Of a DNA stretch of 64,000 nt, positions 9,080 through 17,861 are shown piece after piece (within the stretch, counting starts at the first letter, position 1; each line of letters starts with the position of its first letter). The position numbers were made by a program, and so were the translations under genes. This DNA is from Denitratimonas sp037478135 (GTDB lineage Bacteria; Pseudomonadota; Gammaproteobacteria; Xanthomonadales; Xanthomonadaceae), in contig NZ_JBBHDV010000002.1 in NCBI RefSeq assembly GCF_037478135.1, forward strand, positions 186,001 to 250,000, written 5' to 3'. A model generated the notes under the pieces. That model searched no databases. It worked only from the letters and a program-made list of their open reading frames with translations, and was not told the origin of the DNA.

Positions 9080-9523
9080 ATGCGTCGATGCAACATGAGC
9101 CGCTGGCTTCTGTTTGGCAGCATGGCTGTGGTCTTGATCGGGATGCTGCTGCCTGCATCGAACGTTGGCTGGTTACGCCAGCAGCTGCCGGTGCTGGTAA
9201 CGATCTGGGATTGGTTGAATATGCATCTGCCTTGGCTCAATCCCTTGCATGTGCTCCTGTACGCTTGGATGGCAATGCTTTGGGGCATCGCGCTCCCCAG
9301 GCGTGGACTGCTTCAGGGGGTGTTGTTGCTGTTTGTTTTCAGCGTCGCCAGCGAGGCATTGCAGCTGCTCGCACCGGGACGCAATGCCCGTTTTTCCGAT
9401 GTGGCCAACAACGGGCTGGGAATTATCTTGGGAATGGCTTTTGTTATGGTGCTTTTCCGGCTTTCGCGCGGGAGGGCCGCGAAGCCGCGAGCGGTGAAAC
9501 CGGCACCAGGGGCATCGTCGTGA
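9080..9523 (+). CDS. VanZ-like membrane protein
   Basis: The 147-residue product has about four membrane helices and the VanZ signature, SEALQLLAPGRNARFSDV followed by NNGLGIILG. The family is widespread in envelope and capsule loci and its molecular function is unknown. The start is uncertain: GTG 9053, ATG 9080 and ATG 9095 are in frame and none has a strong ribosome-binding site. The stop TGA (9521-9523) overlaps the GTG start of the ABC exporter. The transcript probably begins in the 260-bp divergent gap shared with the 8817 gene. Confidence 0.8.
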   Translation: MRRCNMSRWLLFGSMAVVLIGMLLPASNVGWLRQQLPVLVTIWDWLNMHLPWLNPLHVLLYAWMAMLWGIALPRRGLLQGVLLLFVFSVASEALQLLAPGRNARFSDVANNGLGIILGMAFVMVLFRLSRGRAAKPRAVKPAPGASS

Positions 9524-11247
9524 CCGGTGAAGAGGATGGCAGGAGCCCTTCCGGGGCTGAAGTGGATCAGGGAGGGCTGCGGTTGTTGTTCGGTTTGCTA
9601 CGGCCCTACCGTTCCAGATTGATCCTGATCCTGATCCTGCTATTGGCACAAAACCTAGTGATCCTGGTCAATCCATGGTTGGCCGGGCGTTTTGCTGGAG
9701 CTGTGCTGACTGGTGCCGAGGTGGGTGGGTTGCTATTGGCCTGGTTTGGTCTGGTAGCGATACAGAGTGTTTTGGCCTGGATATCGACGCTGCGCTTGCA
9801 GGCCACCTCGGCATTGTTGGTGGCCGACATCGGAACACGGGTTTTCGATCATATCCAGTCGCTGCCGCTGGGCTGGCATCAGGACCGCTCACATGGCGCA
9901 GTGCTCTCGCTCCTGGGTCAGGATGTCAATCGTCTGGGCCAGTTTCTGGTAAGTACGCTGACACCGCTGCTGCCGCAATTGCTGCTCTGTGTTGGTGCGG
10001 TGGGGATGATGGCGGCGATCAAGCCCTGGTTTGCAGCCGCTGCGGCGCTGCTGGTGCCGGCCATGTATCTGGGCATGCGATTGGCTGGCCGACGGTTACG
10101 ACCGCTGGGACGGCAGGTGGTGCAAGGTTTTGCCGACAAGCATGCGGTTGCCGGACAGAGTCTTTCGATGCTGCCGGTGGTCAAGGCTTACACCGGTGAA
10201 ACGGTCGAGTCGGAATGTTTTCGTGATCGATCAGATGCCTTGCATGCAGCACAGGTCGAGTTGGCCCGCCACAGTACTCTGATCACCCCGCTGGTGCGAT
10301 TGATTTCAGCTGCCGCGATTCTTGTTTTGTTGTGGCTGGCCAGTGGTGAAGTGACGACGGGGGCGCTGGCCCCGGATGAGCTTGTCAGCCTGTTGCTGTA
10401 TGGCTTGCTGTTGACTCAGCCGGTCAGTTCACTGGCTGGTATTTATGGGCAGATGCACGTTGCCCGGGGTACGGCTCAGCGTTTGTTCGGGGTATTGTCG
10501 GAGGCGCCCGAGGCCGATGACGGGCATCTTGTGCCCGCTGCGGTGTCCGGAAATATCGTGTACGAGCAGGTTGTCTTCCGTCATCCAGGCCGTTCGCCAG
10601 TGATGGATGGCTTGAATCTGGTCATTCGAGCCGGTGAGACAGTGGTGATTACCGGCCGTAATGGTGCCGGCAAGAGCACTTTGGTGAGCCTCTTGATGCG
10701 TTTTGTCGATCCGGATTCCGGGCGCGTTCTGCTGGATGGCTGTGATTTGCGTGATTATGACCTTCGGTTCTTGCGTGCCAGCATTGGCCTGGTCTCACAG
10801 CAGGTCCTGTTGTTCGATGGCACGGTCAGGGAAAACATCGCCTATGGTTTGCGTGACGCCAGTCAGGAGCAAATCGAGGCCGCTGCCCGCCTGGCACAGG
10901 CGCATGCATTTATCTCTGCGTTGCCACAGGCCTATGAGACGCGGATCGGTGATCGCGGTATCAAGCTGTCAGGCGGACAGCAGCAACGTGTGGCACTGGC
11001 GCGTGCGCTCCTAAAGGATCCAGCGGTATTGATCCTGGATGAAGCCACGGCCATGTTCGATCCTGAAGCTGAGCAGGCTTTCATTCGTGATTGCCACGCC
11101 ATGTTGCGCCAGCGCACGATCATCCTGATTGCCCATCGTCCGGCCAGCTTGGCATTGGCTGATCGGGTGCTGCGGATGGAGGGTGGCAGCTTGGTTGAAG
11201 CCGATGTGAGTACTGGCCGGGCCGAGGGCGTTGATCGCAGCTGCTGA
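9520..11247 (+). CDS. ABC exporter with fused membrane and ATPase domains (MsbA-like)
   Basis: The GTG at 9520 overlaps the VanZ stop (GTGA) and is preceded by a purine-rich CCAGGGG. Residues upstream in this frame are read from the vanZ gene in another frame and are not protein-like. The 575-residue half-transporter has six membrane helices in the first ~330 residues and an ATPase with Walker A GRNGAGKST, Q-loop SIGLVSQQ, signature LSGGQQQRVALARALL, Walker B LILDEAT and switch His in IAHRPASL. It matches the type IV exporter family that moves lipids, glycolipids or peptides. Context suggests export of a glycolipid intermediate; this is inference. Confidence 0.88.
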   Translation: MTGEEDGRSPSGAEVDQGGLRLLFGLLRPYRSRLILILILLLAQNLVILVNPWLAGRFAGAVLTGAEVGGLLLAWFGLVAIQSVLAWISTLRLQATSALLVADIGTRVFDHIQSLPLGWHQDRSHGAVLSLLGQDVNRLGQFLVSTLTPLLPQLLLCVGAVGMMAAIKPWFAAAAALLVPAMYLGMRLAGRRLRPLGRQVVQGFADKHAVAGQSLSMLPVVKAYTGETVESECFRDRSDALHAAQVELARHSTLITPLVRLISAAAILVLLWLASGEVTTGALAPDELVSLLLYGLLLTQPVSSLAGIYGQMHVARGTAQRLFGVLSEAPEADDGHLVPAAVSGNIVYEQVVFRHPGRSPVMDGLNLVIRAGETVVITGRNGAGKSTLVSLLMRFVDPDSGRVLLDGCDLRDYDLRFLRASIGLVSQQVLLFDGTVRENIAYGLRDASQEQIEAAARLAQAHAFISALPQAYETRIGDRGIKLSGGQQQRVALARALLKDPAVLILDEATAMFDPEAEQAFIRDCHAMLRQRTIILIAHRPASLALADRVLRMEGGSLVEADVSTGRAEGVDRSC

Positions 11248-11389
11248 TGCAGGTGGCTGGCTACTGGGTTGCGGTTGTCGAATGAGGTAGAAGTAGCTTG
11301 GTGCATCTGAGTGAAAGACGAGTCCGGTTTTAGGTGGGTCGGCTGGCATTCGGGAAGATTGGCAAGGTCGTCAGGATACGCCGTGTTGA

Positions 11390-12028
11390 TTACGAGGTGT
11401 TGATTCCTTTCTTGTCCAGGGCCGATTGTTGTTGGTCCTGCTCCGGACTGTGACGGGTCAGCCGCAGCAGCAGGATTTCGCCGCCGCCATCCAGCACCAG
11501 GCGCTGCGAGGGTGCTGCGCGAAGACGCAGGCTGTCGCCCTGGGCCAGTCGTATATCGGTGGCATCGCCACGCAGCTGCAACTGCCCGGCGAGCAGGTGG
11601 ACGAACCATTCCACGCCGGCTTCGTGCAGGAACACCATTGGCCCGACCACCGGCCGATGCAGCAGGCGTGCGTCGATGCGGGCGGGATCCCACATCGCGT
11701 TGAACACCTGCACCGGCCCGTCGACCAGATGGCAGGCAACCACTTCGTCGCCGCCGAATCCGATATGCGAACAGGGCGGTTCCAGCAGGGTGCGGCGGCC
11801 ATCGGCAAAGCCCAGTTGCAGGCCCTGGCCGTGCAGCAGCACCTGTATGCGGCGGTAGCCGGGGTAGAGCGAGAACAGCGTGTCCTGGCTGATTTCGGCA
11901 ATCGAGGTGCGCCAGTGGAAGGCGTCTTCATCCGGCTGGCGCAGGATCTGGCGGGTCCAGCCGTGGCCGTTGCGCCAGCGTTCGCGGCGGTAGTTTTCAG
12001 CGGGCAGTGCTTGGATCAGGGACGTCAT
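11390..12028 (-). CDS. HutD/Ves family cupin-like protein
   Basis: The 212-residue protein begins MTSLIQALPAENYRRERWRN and contains WRTSIAEISQDTLFSLYPGYRR. Both segments are typical of the HutD family, a bicupin whose member in Pseudomonas modulates histidine utilisation. No other hut gene is present here, so a link to histidine use cannot be claimed. E. coli Ves (cold- and stress-linked) belongs to the same family. It is divergent from the M20 peptidase gene, with ~155 bp between them. Confidence 0.82.
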   Translation of the reverse strand: MTSLIQALPAENYRRERWRNGHGWTRQILRQPDEDAFHWRTSIAEISQDTLFSLYPGYRRIQVLLHGQGLQLGFADGRRTLLEPPCSHIGFGGDEVVACHLVDGPVQVFNAMWDPARIDARLLHRPVVGPMVFLHEAGVEWFVHLLAGQLQLRGDATDIRLAQGDSLRLRAAPSQRLVLDGGGEILLLRLTRHSPEQDQQQSALDKKGINTS

Positions 12029-12183
12029 CGGACAGCGCGCCGGGCAGGGTCAGGTGCAGGGTAGGGCCAGCGGGCGGTGATGGAAACCTTCCCTTTTGCC
12101 ACGCATGCGGCCGGGCGGCGCCGGGTAATGTCCGCTGTGCGGGGGTAAGATGTGCGGCTTGCAAGGCTCATCTGGAAAACACA

Positions 12184-13674
12184 ATGGATACCGCACGGAT
12201 CGAACGTTTCACGGCACGCAAATGGGATGAGGAAATCGTCCCGCAGCTGGTGGAGTACATCCGCATTCCCAACAAATCGCCGATGTTCGATCCGGACTGG
12301 GCCGCGCACGGCTACATGGATCAGGCCGTCGAACTGATGCAAACCTGGGCACGCGCGCAGCCGGTGCCCGGCATGCAGCTGGAAGTGGTGCGGCTGGAAG
12401 GGCGCACACCGCTGATCTACATCGAGATCCCCGGCACCGATCCTGCCAGCGAGGACTGCGTGCTGCTTTATGGTCATCTGGACAAGCAGCCGGAAATGAC
12501 CGGTTGGGCCGAGCATCTGGGGCCGTGGAAGCCGGTGATCGAGGGCGACAAGCTCTATGGTCGTGGCGGTGCCGATGACGGCTACGCAATCTACGGCTCG
12601 CTGACCGCGATCATGGCGTTGCAGGAGCAGGGGATCGCGCACAGCCGCTGCGTGGTGCTGATCGAGGCCTGCGAGGAGTCGGGCAGCTATGACCTGCCGC
12701 ATTACGTGGATCATCTGGCCGAACGCATCGGCAAGCCGTCACTGGTGGTGTGCCTGGACTCGGGTTGCGGCAACTACGACCAGCTGTGGTGCACCACCTC
12801 GCTGCGCGGCATGGCCGGTGGCAACCTGCGCGTGAGCGTGCTGGAGGAAGGCGTGCACTCGGGCGATGCCTCGGGCGTGGTGCCGTCCAGTTTCCGCATC
12901 CTGCGCAGCCTGCTGGAGCGGCTCGAAGACCAGAATGACGGCAGCATCCGCCCGTCCGGACTGCATGTGGAAATCCCGGCCGAACGCATCGAGCAGGCGC
13001 AGCAGGCCGCGCAGGTACTGGATACCGCCGTATTCGGGAAATTCCCGTTCCTGCCGGGCATGTCGCCGGTCAGTACTGATCTGACCGAACTGGTGCTCAA
13101 CCGCACCTGGCGTCCGGCGCTGGCGATCACCGGCGTGGACGGCCTGCCGACCCTGGGCAGCGCCGGCAACGTGCTGCGCCCGACCACGGCGGTGAAGGTG
13201 TCGCTGCGCTTGCCGCCGACGCTGGATGGCGACACGGCCGGAAAGATGGTCAGTGAACTGTTGCTGGACAACCCGCCATACGGCGCCAAGGTGGAGTTCT
13301 CGCTGGAAAAATCCTCCACCGGCTGGAACGCGCCGGCGATGTCGTCGTGGCTGACTGAAGCGATTGAGGACGCTTCGCAGGCCTTCTTCGGCAAGCCGGC
13401 GATGTACATGGGTGAAGGCGGCACGATCCCGTTCATGGGCATGCTGGGCGAGAAGTTCCCCGGTGCGCAGTTCATGATCACCGGCGTGCTGGGGCCGCAT
13501 TCCAATGCCCACGGGCCGAACGAATTCCTGCATATTCCCACCGGCAAGCGTGTCACCAGCGCAGTGGCGATGGTGCTGGCGGCACATCATGTCGCCAGCC
13601 AGGCAGGCTTGACCCGCGGCGAGGGTGCTGCGGCAGGCGAGAGCCGTTTCGGCGATCATGCATCCTGCTGCTGA
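12184..13674 (+). CDS. M20 family zinc metallopeptidase (carnosinase/dipeptidase-like)
   Basis: The ATG at 12184 gives a 496-residue protein beginning MDTARIERFTARKWDEEIVP, the usual length for this subfamily. Metal-site motifs are intact: LLYGHLDKQPE (His and Asp), GRGGADDGYA (bridging Asp), and EACEESGSYDL (catalytic Glu-Glu). A dimerisation domain with GVHSGDASGVVP follows at about residues 220-360. The C-terminal GPHSNAHGPNEF supplies the last His. The family hydrolyses di- and tripeptides or N-acylated amino acids in the cytoplasm; no signal peptide is seen. The exact substrate is not predictable. Confidence 0.92.
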   Translation: MDTARIERFTARKWDEEIVPQLVEYIRIPNKSPMFDPDWAAHGYMDQAVELMQTWARAQPVPGMQLEVVRLEGRTPLIYIEIPGTDPASEDCVLLYGHLDKQPEMTGWAEHLGPWKPVIEGDKLYGRGGADDGYAIYGSLTAIMALQEQGIAHSRCVVLIEACEESGSYDLPHYVDHLAERIGKPSLVVCLDSGCGNYDQLWCTTSLRGMAGGNLRVSVLEEGVHSGDASGVVPSSFRILRSLLERLEDQNDGSIRPSGLHVEIPAERIEQAQQAAQVLDTAVFGKFPFLPGMSPVSTDLTELVLNRTWRPALAITGVDGLPTLGSAGNVLRPTTAVKVSLRLPPTLDGDTAGKMVSELLLDNPPYGAKVEFSLEKSSTGWNAPAMSSWLTEAIEDASQAFFGKPAMYMGEGGTIPFMGMLGEKFPGAQFMITGVLGPHSNAHGPNEFLHIPTGKRVTSAVAMVLAAHHVASQAGLTRGEGAAAGESRFGDHASCC

Positions 13675-13714
13675 ACCGTTTCGCCCATCCACTTCATCCC
13701 AAGGAAAAACACCC

Positions 13715-13966
13715 ATGACGATTATCTGGACGATCCTGATCGGTTTTCTCGCAGGCCTGATCGCGCGGGCGATCAAGCCCGGCAACGACGCGATGGGCTG
13801 GATCATGACCATCGTGCTCGGCGTTGGCGGTTCGCTGCTGGCCACCTGGGCCGGCCAGGCACTGGGCTGGTACCAGCCGGGCCAGACGGCGGGTTTCATC
13901 GGCGCGGTGGTGGGTGCGGTGATCCTGCTGGTGATCTGGGGTCTGGTCAGCAAGAAGAAGCGCTGA
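13715..13966 (+). CDS. GlsB/YeaQ/YmgE family small membrane protein
   Basis: An 83-residue protein with three membrane helices, starting MTIIWTILIGFLAGLIARAI and ending in a lysine/arginine patch (SKKKR). The pattern GFLAGLIARAI...G...MGWIMTIVLGVGGS is characteristic of the transglycosylase-associated/stress-response family. AAGGAAAAA lies 10 nt upstream as a ribosome-binding site. The molecular role is unknown; homologues are often induced by stress. Confidence 0.9.
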   Translation: MTIIWTILIGFLAGLIARAIKPGNDAMGWIMTIVLGVGGSLLATWAGQALGWYQPGQTAGFIGAVVGAVILLVIWGLVSKKKR

Positions 13967-14036
13967 CGCTGGCCGGATGTCGGCGGCGGCCTGCCCGGGC
14001 CGCCGCTGCGGCGCACCTTCCCGCAGGAATATCCCG

Positions 14037-14486
14037 ATGAACAGACTCAAGATCCCGATGTTACTGGCTGCCCTGCTGCTGTCCGGCTGCGCGCGCGAGT
14101 CGGCGCAGCCGCAGGCGTTGGCGGCCGATGCGCTGGAAGGTTCGCGCTGGCAACTGGCGTCGGCCAGCCAGGGGCCGCTGGCCGAACTGGATGCCGCACG
14201 CCGCGTCACGATGGCGTTCGATGCCGCGCAGGTGAGCGGTAGCGATGGCTGCAACCGCTACGTCTCCGGCTACCAGCTCGATGGTTCGCGCCTGACCCTG
14301 GCGGCGGTGGCAACCACCAAGATGTTCTGTGCCGGTGACGGCAGCATCGTCGAAAAGGCTTTCCTTGATGTGCTGGCCGCGCCGATGACGCTTTCGCGCC
14401 AGAACGGCGGGCTGCAACTGGAAGCGGCCGACGGCAATATGCTGCGTTTCGAGCCGGAAGTCCCGCCCGAAACCGCCACGCAATAG
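14037..14486 (+). CDS. META domain lipoprotein (HslJ-like)
   Basis: The 149-residue product starts with a lipoprotein signal (MNRLKIPMLLAALLLSGCAR; lipobox LSGC). The mature part is a META domain with the hallmarks EGSRWQL, GSDGCNRYVSGY and TTKMFCAG. The family includes E. coli HslJ, a heat-inducible protein linked to novobiocin tolerance. The residue after the lipid cysteine is alanine, so outer-membrane sorting is expected. A GCAGGAATA ribosome-binding site is present. Confidence 0.88.
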   Translation: MNRLKIPMLLAALLLSGCARESAQPQALAADALEGSRWQLASASQGPLAELDAARRVTMAFDAAQVSGSDGCNRYVSGYQLDGSRLTLAAVATTKMFCAGDGSIVEKAFLDVLAAPMTLSRQNGGLQLEAADGNMLRFEPEVPPETATQ

Positions 14487-14571
14487 CCCATCCCATCGCC
14501 GGCGGTGGCTGCCGCCGGCGTTGTCACCACTGCCAAAGTCGCCGGCATGCACCGGCTCTGGAACCTGCACG

Positions 14572-15039
14572 ATGACCCGAAAGATCGCGCGCCGCCGCTC
14601 GCGCATTCATGGCAACGGCGTGTTCGCCCTGGCCGACTTCACCGCTGGCAGCAAAGTCTGTGATTACCGTGGCACGCTGATCTCGCACGAAGAGGCCGAC
14701 GAGCTCTACGGCGACACACTGGAAACCGGCCACACCTTCCTGTTCACGCTCAACGACGAATACATCGTCGACGGCAATCAGGGCGGCAATGTCGCACGCT
14801 GGATCAACCACAGCTGCGAGCCGAACTGCGAAGCCCGGATCCTCGTGCACATCGGCGGCAATCCGCGCCGCGACCGCATCGAAATCCACGCCCTGCGCGA
14901 CATCGCCGCCGGCGAGGAACTGACCTACGACTACGGCATCGTGCTCGATGTCCCGCATACCGCGCGCCTGAAGAAACTCTGGGCCTGCCGCTGCGGCGCG
15001 GACAGCTGCAGCGGCACGATGCTCAAGCCCAAACGCTGA
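14572..15039 (+). CDS. SET-domain protein-lysine methyltransferase with post-SET cysteine motif
   Basis: The 155-residue protein is an almost bare SET domain. Visible motifs are HGNGVFALADF at the N-terminus, WINHSCEPNCEAR (the AdoMet-binding and pseudoknot motif NHSCxPN) and GEELTYDYG (catalytic Tyr). The C-terminal WACRCGADSCSGTML matches the post-SET zinc-binding CxCxxxxC. It should transfer methyl groups from AdoMet to a lysine in a protein target. Bacterial copies are scattered, and substrates are mostly unknown. The in-frame TTG at 14521 would add 17 residues with no SET similarity, so ATG 14572 is used. Confidence 0.9.
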   Translation: MTRKIARRRSRIHGNGVFALADFTAGSKVCDYRGTLISHEEADELYGDTLETGHTFLFTLNDEYIVDGNQGGNVARWINHSCEPNCEARILVHIGGNPRRDRIEIHALRDIAAGEELTYDYGIVLDVPHTARLKKLWACRCGADSCSGTMLKPKR

Positions 15040-15222
15040 AGCGGATCGCAGATCGCGGCGAAGCTGAGATACTTCAGTTGCATGGGTTGATGGCAAGGCG
15101 TGCCAAGCCCGATGCAGCGTTATTTTCGCGGCGATACCCCCGCTCCCGGAGGCCGCGTTTGCTGCCGGCCCGCGATCTCGGCGATATCGCTACAATCACC
15201 GCAATTTACCTGCGGCAGCGCG

Positions 15223-16350
15223 ATGTCTGGACTCGACCTGGTTTCCGTCATCATCGTCTCAAGCCTGATGAGCGGCTTGCTGGCGCTGGTGATGTTTTTG
15301 ATGCGCAGGAGCTATCCATCACACATCCACGGGCTGGGCCACTGGGCCGTTGCCGCAATGCTGTGGTTTGCAGTCACCCTTCTTTTCGTGGCGAGCGGGA
15401 ACCCGGCGTTTCCCGAATATCCACTGATCTATGTCTCCAACCTGTTGCTGCTGCTCAGCAACATCGTCTACCTGAAAGGGTTGCAACACTTCGAAGGCCG
15501 CCCGGCACCGTGGCGCCGCTGGCTTGTGTTTCTCGGGATCATGGCCGTGGTCACAATCTGGTTGACCTTCGTGCAGACCGACTACGCGCCGCGTCTGTTC
15601 GTCATGATCCTGGCACTGGGGGCGATCTATCTGAGCACCCTGGTGGCCACCTTGCGCTTCAAGACCAGGCGCCTGCCGATCCACCTCATCACTTGGGTGC
15701 TGGTGGCGCATTTGTCGGTGATCGCATTGCGACTGATGCAGCTGGGAGCGGTCGAGAGCTTCTTCGAGCAGACGTTGATCCAGTCGATTTACGTCGGCAG
15801 TTTCGCCGTTGCCCAACTGTTGTACTCGATCGGCGCCATCCTGTTGGCGACCGACAGGCTGGCGATGGAAAACGCGCGGCAGGCGCGTTACGACCACCTG
15901 ACCGGCCTGCACAATCGTCGCTCGCTGTTGCAGCAGTGTGCGGAAGAACTGCTGCGGGTACAGCGTGGCCAGCGCGGCGCGGCGCTCATGCTTCTGGACA
16001 TCGACCATTTCAAACGCATCAACGATTCCCACGGACACCAGCATGGCGACCGGGTATTGCAGCATTTCGCCCGGCAGGTGGGCGGAATCCTGCCACCGGG
16101 TGTCCGTTTCGGCCGTTATGGCGGCGAGGAATTCGTGGTGATGCTGCCGGAAGCCGATGCAGGGCAGGCCATGGAGGTTGCCGAACGCATCCATCAGACG
16201 CCGGACAGCGGCCACCCGCTTGACTGCAAGGTCAGTATCGGCCTGACGGTCTGGCAGGAAGGCGACACCCTGGAATCGATGCTCGCGCGCGCCGATGGCG
16301 CCCTCTACGCCGCCAAGGAGCAGGGCCGGAACCGGACCTGCACGGCGTAG
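15223..16350 (+). CDS. Membrane diguanylate cyclase (GGDEF)
   Basis: ATG 15223 gives 375 residues. The first ~210 contain about six to seven hydrophobic helices forming an integral membrane sensor of unknown input. The GGDEF domain follows (about 220-375) with HLTGLHNRRSL at its start, DIDHFKRINDSHGHQHGD, and an active-site GGEEF at 300-304. The signature half-site is intact, so synthesis of cyclic di-GMP from GTP is expected. The RxxD inhibitory site normally just upstream is absent (LPPG at that position), so product inhibition is probably lost. A -10-like TACAAT lies ~30 bp upstream. Confidence 0.92.
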   Translation: MSGLDLVSVIIVSSLMSGLLALVMFLMRRSYPSHIHGLGHWAVAAMLWFAVTLLFVASGNPAFPEYPLIYVSNLLLLLSNIVYLKGLQHFEGRPAPWRRWLVFLGIMAVVTIWLTFVQTDYAPRLFVMILALGAIYLSTLVATLRFKTRRLPIHLITWVLVAHLSVIALRLMQLGAVESFFEQTLIQSIYVGSFAVAQLLYSIGAILLATDRLAMENARQARYDHLTGLHNRRSLLQQCAEELLRVQRGQRGAALMLLDIDHFKRINDSHGHQHGDRVLQHFARQVGGILPPGVRFGRYGGEEFVVMLPEADAGQAMEVAERIHQTPDSGHPLDCKVSIGLTVWQEGDTLESMLARADGALYAAKEQGRNRTCTA

Positions 16351-16397
16351 GCTGGCGCAGGCACTCCCGCATCACTTTCGCGGGGAATGCGTCGGAA

Positions 16398-16568
16398 GCG
16401 ATATGACCTTCCTGACGGGCTCCAACCCACATAGGTCGTGGTGTTGGTGGGCAATCGCGCCCCCTGCGGGTGCGCTCCTACAGTTGCGGATTCCGATTTT
16501 CCCGGTAGGAGCGGACTTGGCCGCGATATGGCTTTCCCGAAAATGTACAGCCCACATAGGTCGTGGTG
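16398..16568. repeat. Two copies of a 46-bp imperfect direct repeat with a REP-like core between them
   Basis: Copies at 16398-16443 and 16523-16568 both begin GCGATATG and both end in CCCACATAGGTCGTGGTG, identical over the last 18 bp and with identical spacing inside. Between them GTAGGAGCGGACTTGGCCGC (16505-16524) resembles the REP-like elements elsewhere in the window. The 275-bp gap between the cyclase and serA holds nothing else I can identify. Confidence 0.75.
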
Positions 16569-16625
16569 AGCACCGCGAACCACGACGGCATGGTGCCCAC
16601 CGGCCCGTAACCGACTGCAAAAACC

Positions 16626-17861
16626 TCAGTACAGCACCCGCGTGCGCAGCGTGCCGGGGATGGCCGCCAGTGCATCGCGCAGGTCCGAACCCTGTTTTTC
16701 CGAGGTGGCCACGTCGATCACCACATAGCCGATATCCGGATCGGTCTGCAGGTACTGGCCGTTGATGTTGACGTTCTCGCGCGAGAACACCTCGTTGATC
16801 TGCGACAGCACGCCCGGCACGTTGCGGTGGATGTGCAGCAGGCGGCGGCTTTCCGGGTGTGCCGGCAGCGAGACTTCGGGGAAGTTCACTGCCGACAGGG
16901 TCGAGCCATTGTCGCTGTAGCGCACCAGCTTCACCGCGACTTCGGCGCCGATGTTGTCCTGGGCTTCCAGCGTGCTGCCGCCCACATGCGGGGTCAGGAT
17001 CACGTTGTCCATGCCGCACAGCGGTGAACTGAACACATCGTCGTTGCCCTTCGGCTCGGTCGGGAACACGTCGATCGCCGCGCCGCCCAGGTGCCCGGAA
17101 GACAGCGCCGCAGCCAGCGCATCGATATCCACGACCGTACCGCGCGAGGCGTTGATCAGCATCGCGCCCTTGCGCATCGTTGCCAGCTGCGCCGCGCCGA
17201 TCATCATCTGCGTGGCCGGGGTTTCAGGCACATGCAGGGTCACGATGTCGGCGCGCTGCAGCAGGTCATCCAGACTCGCGGCCGGGCGTGCATTGCCCAG
17301 CGCCAGCTTGGTTTCGATATCGTGGTAGATCACCCGCATTCCGAGCGATTCGGCCAATACGCCGACCTGCGTGCCGATATGCCCATAACCGACGATGCCC
17401 AGCACCTTGTCGCGGGCTTCGTAACTGCCACTGGCCGATTTTGACCAGCCGCCGCGATGGCAGGCCGCGTTCTTTTCCGGAATGCGCCGCATCAGCATGA
17501 TCGCTTCGGCGATCACCAGTTCAGCCACGCTGCGGGTGTTGGAGTAGGGCGCGTTGAACACCGGAATCCCGAGCCGCTTGGCCGCAGCCAGATCCACCTG
17601 GTTGGTGCCAATGCAAAAACAGCCGATGCCGATCAGACGCTTGGCGTGCGACAGCACCTCTGCGGTCAGGTGGGTGCGCGAGCGGATGCCGATGAAATGG
17701 GCCTCGGAGATGCACTGCCGCAGTTCGTCCTCGGGCAGCGACTTGTCGCGGTAGTCGATCTGCGTGTACCCGGCCGCGTGGAAGGTCTCAAGCGCACTCT
17801 GACTGACACCTTCGAGCAGAAGGATGCGGATGTCCTGCTTGGGGAACGAGGTCTTCTTCAT
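16626..17861 (-). CDS. serA: D-3-phosphoglycerate dehydrogenase
   Basis: The 411-residue enzyme catalyses the first step of serine synthesis, NAD-dependent oxidation of 3-phosphoglycerate. It shows GIRSRTHLTAEVL, the NAD-binding GYGHIGTQVGVLAESLGM, the catalytic region ASRGTVVDIDALAAAL, and the histidine segment LTPHVGGSTLEAQ. The C-terminal ACT domain (about 335-411, LLHIHRNVPGVLSQINEVF) is the serine-binding allosteric unit. Length and layout match E. coli SerA. The gene stands alone on this strand. Confidence 0.96.
   Translation of the reverse strand: MKKTSFPKQDIRILLLEGVSQSALETFHAAGYTQIDYRDKSLPEDELRQCISEAHFIGIRSRTHLTAEVLSHAKRLIGIGCFCIGTNQVDLAAAKRLGIPVFNAPYSNTRSVAELVIAEAIMLMRRIPEKNAACHRGGWSKSASGSYEARDKVLGIVGYGHIGTQVGVLAESLGMRVIYHDIETKLALGNARPAASLDDLLQRADIVTLHVPETPATQMMIGAAQLATMRKGAMLINASRGTVVDIDALAAALSSGHLGGAAIDVFPTEPKGNDDVFSSPLCGMDNVILTPHVGGSTLEAQDNIGAEVAVKLVRYSDNGSTLSAVNFPEVSLPAHPESRRLLHIHRNVPGVLSQINEVFSRENVNINGQYLQTDPDIGYVVIDVATSEKQGSDLRDALAAIPGTLRTRVLY

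Noticed and set aside
9088..9519. N-terminal extension of the ABC exporter frame into the VanZ gene
   Set aside because: The extension is the vanZ sequence read in another frame; GTG 9520 gives the normal exporter length and a GTGA overlap.
12007..12183. N-terminal extension of the M20 peptidase
   Set aside because: The extra 59 residues are not conserved-looking and cross the divergent promoter region with HutD.
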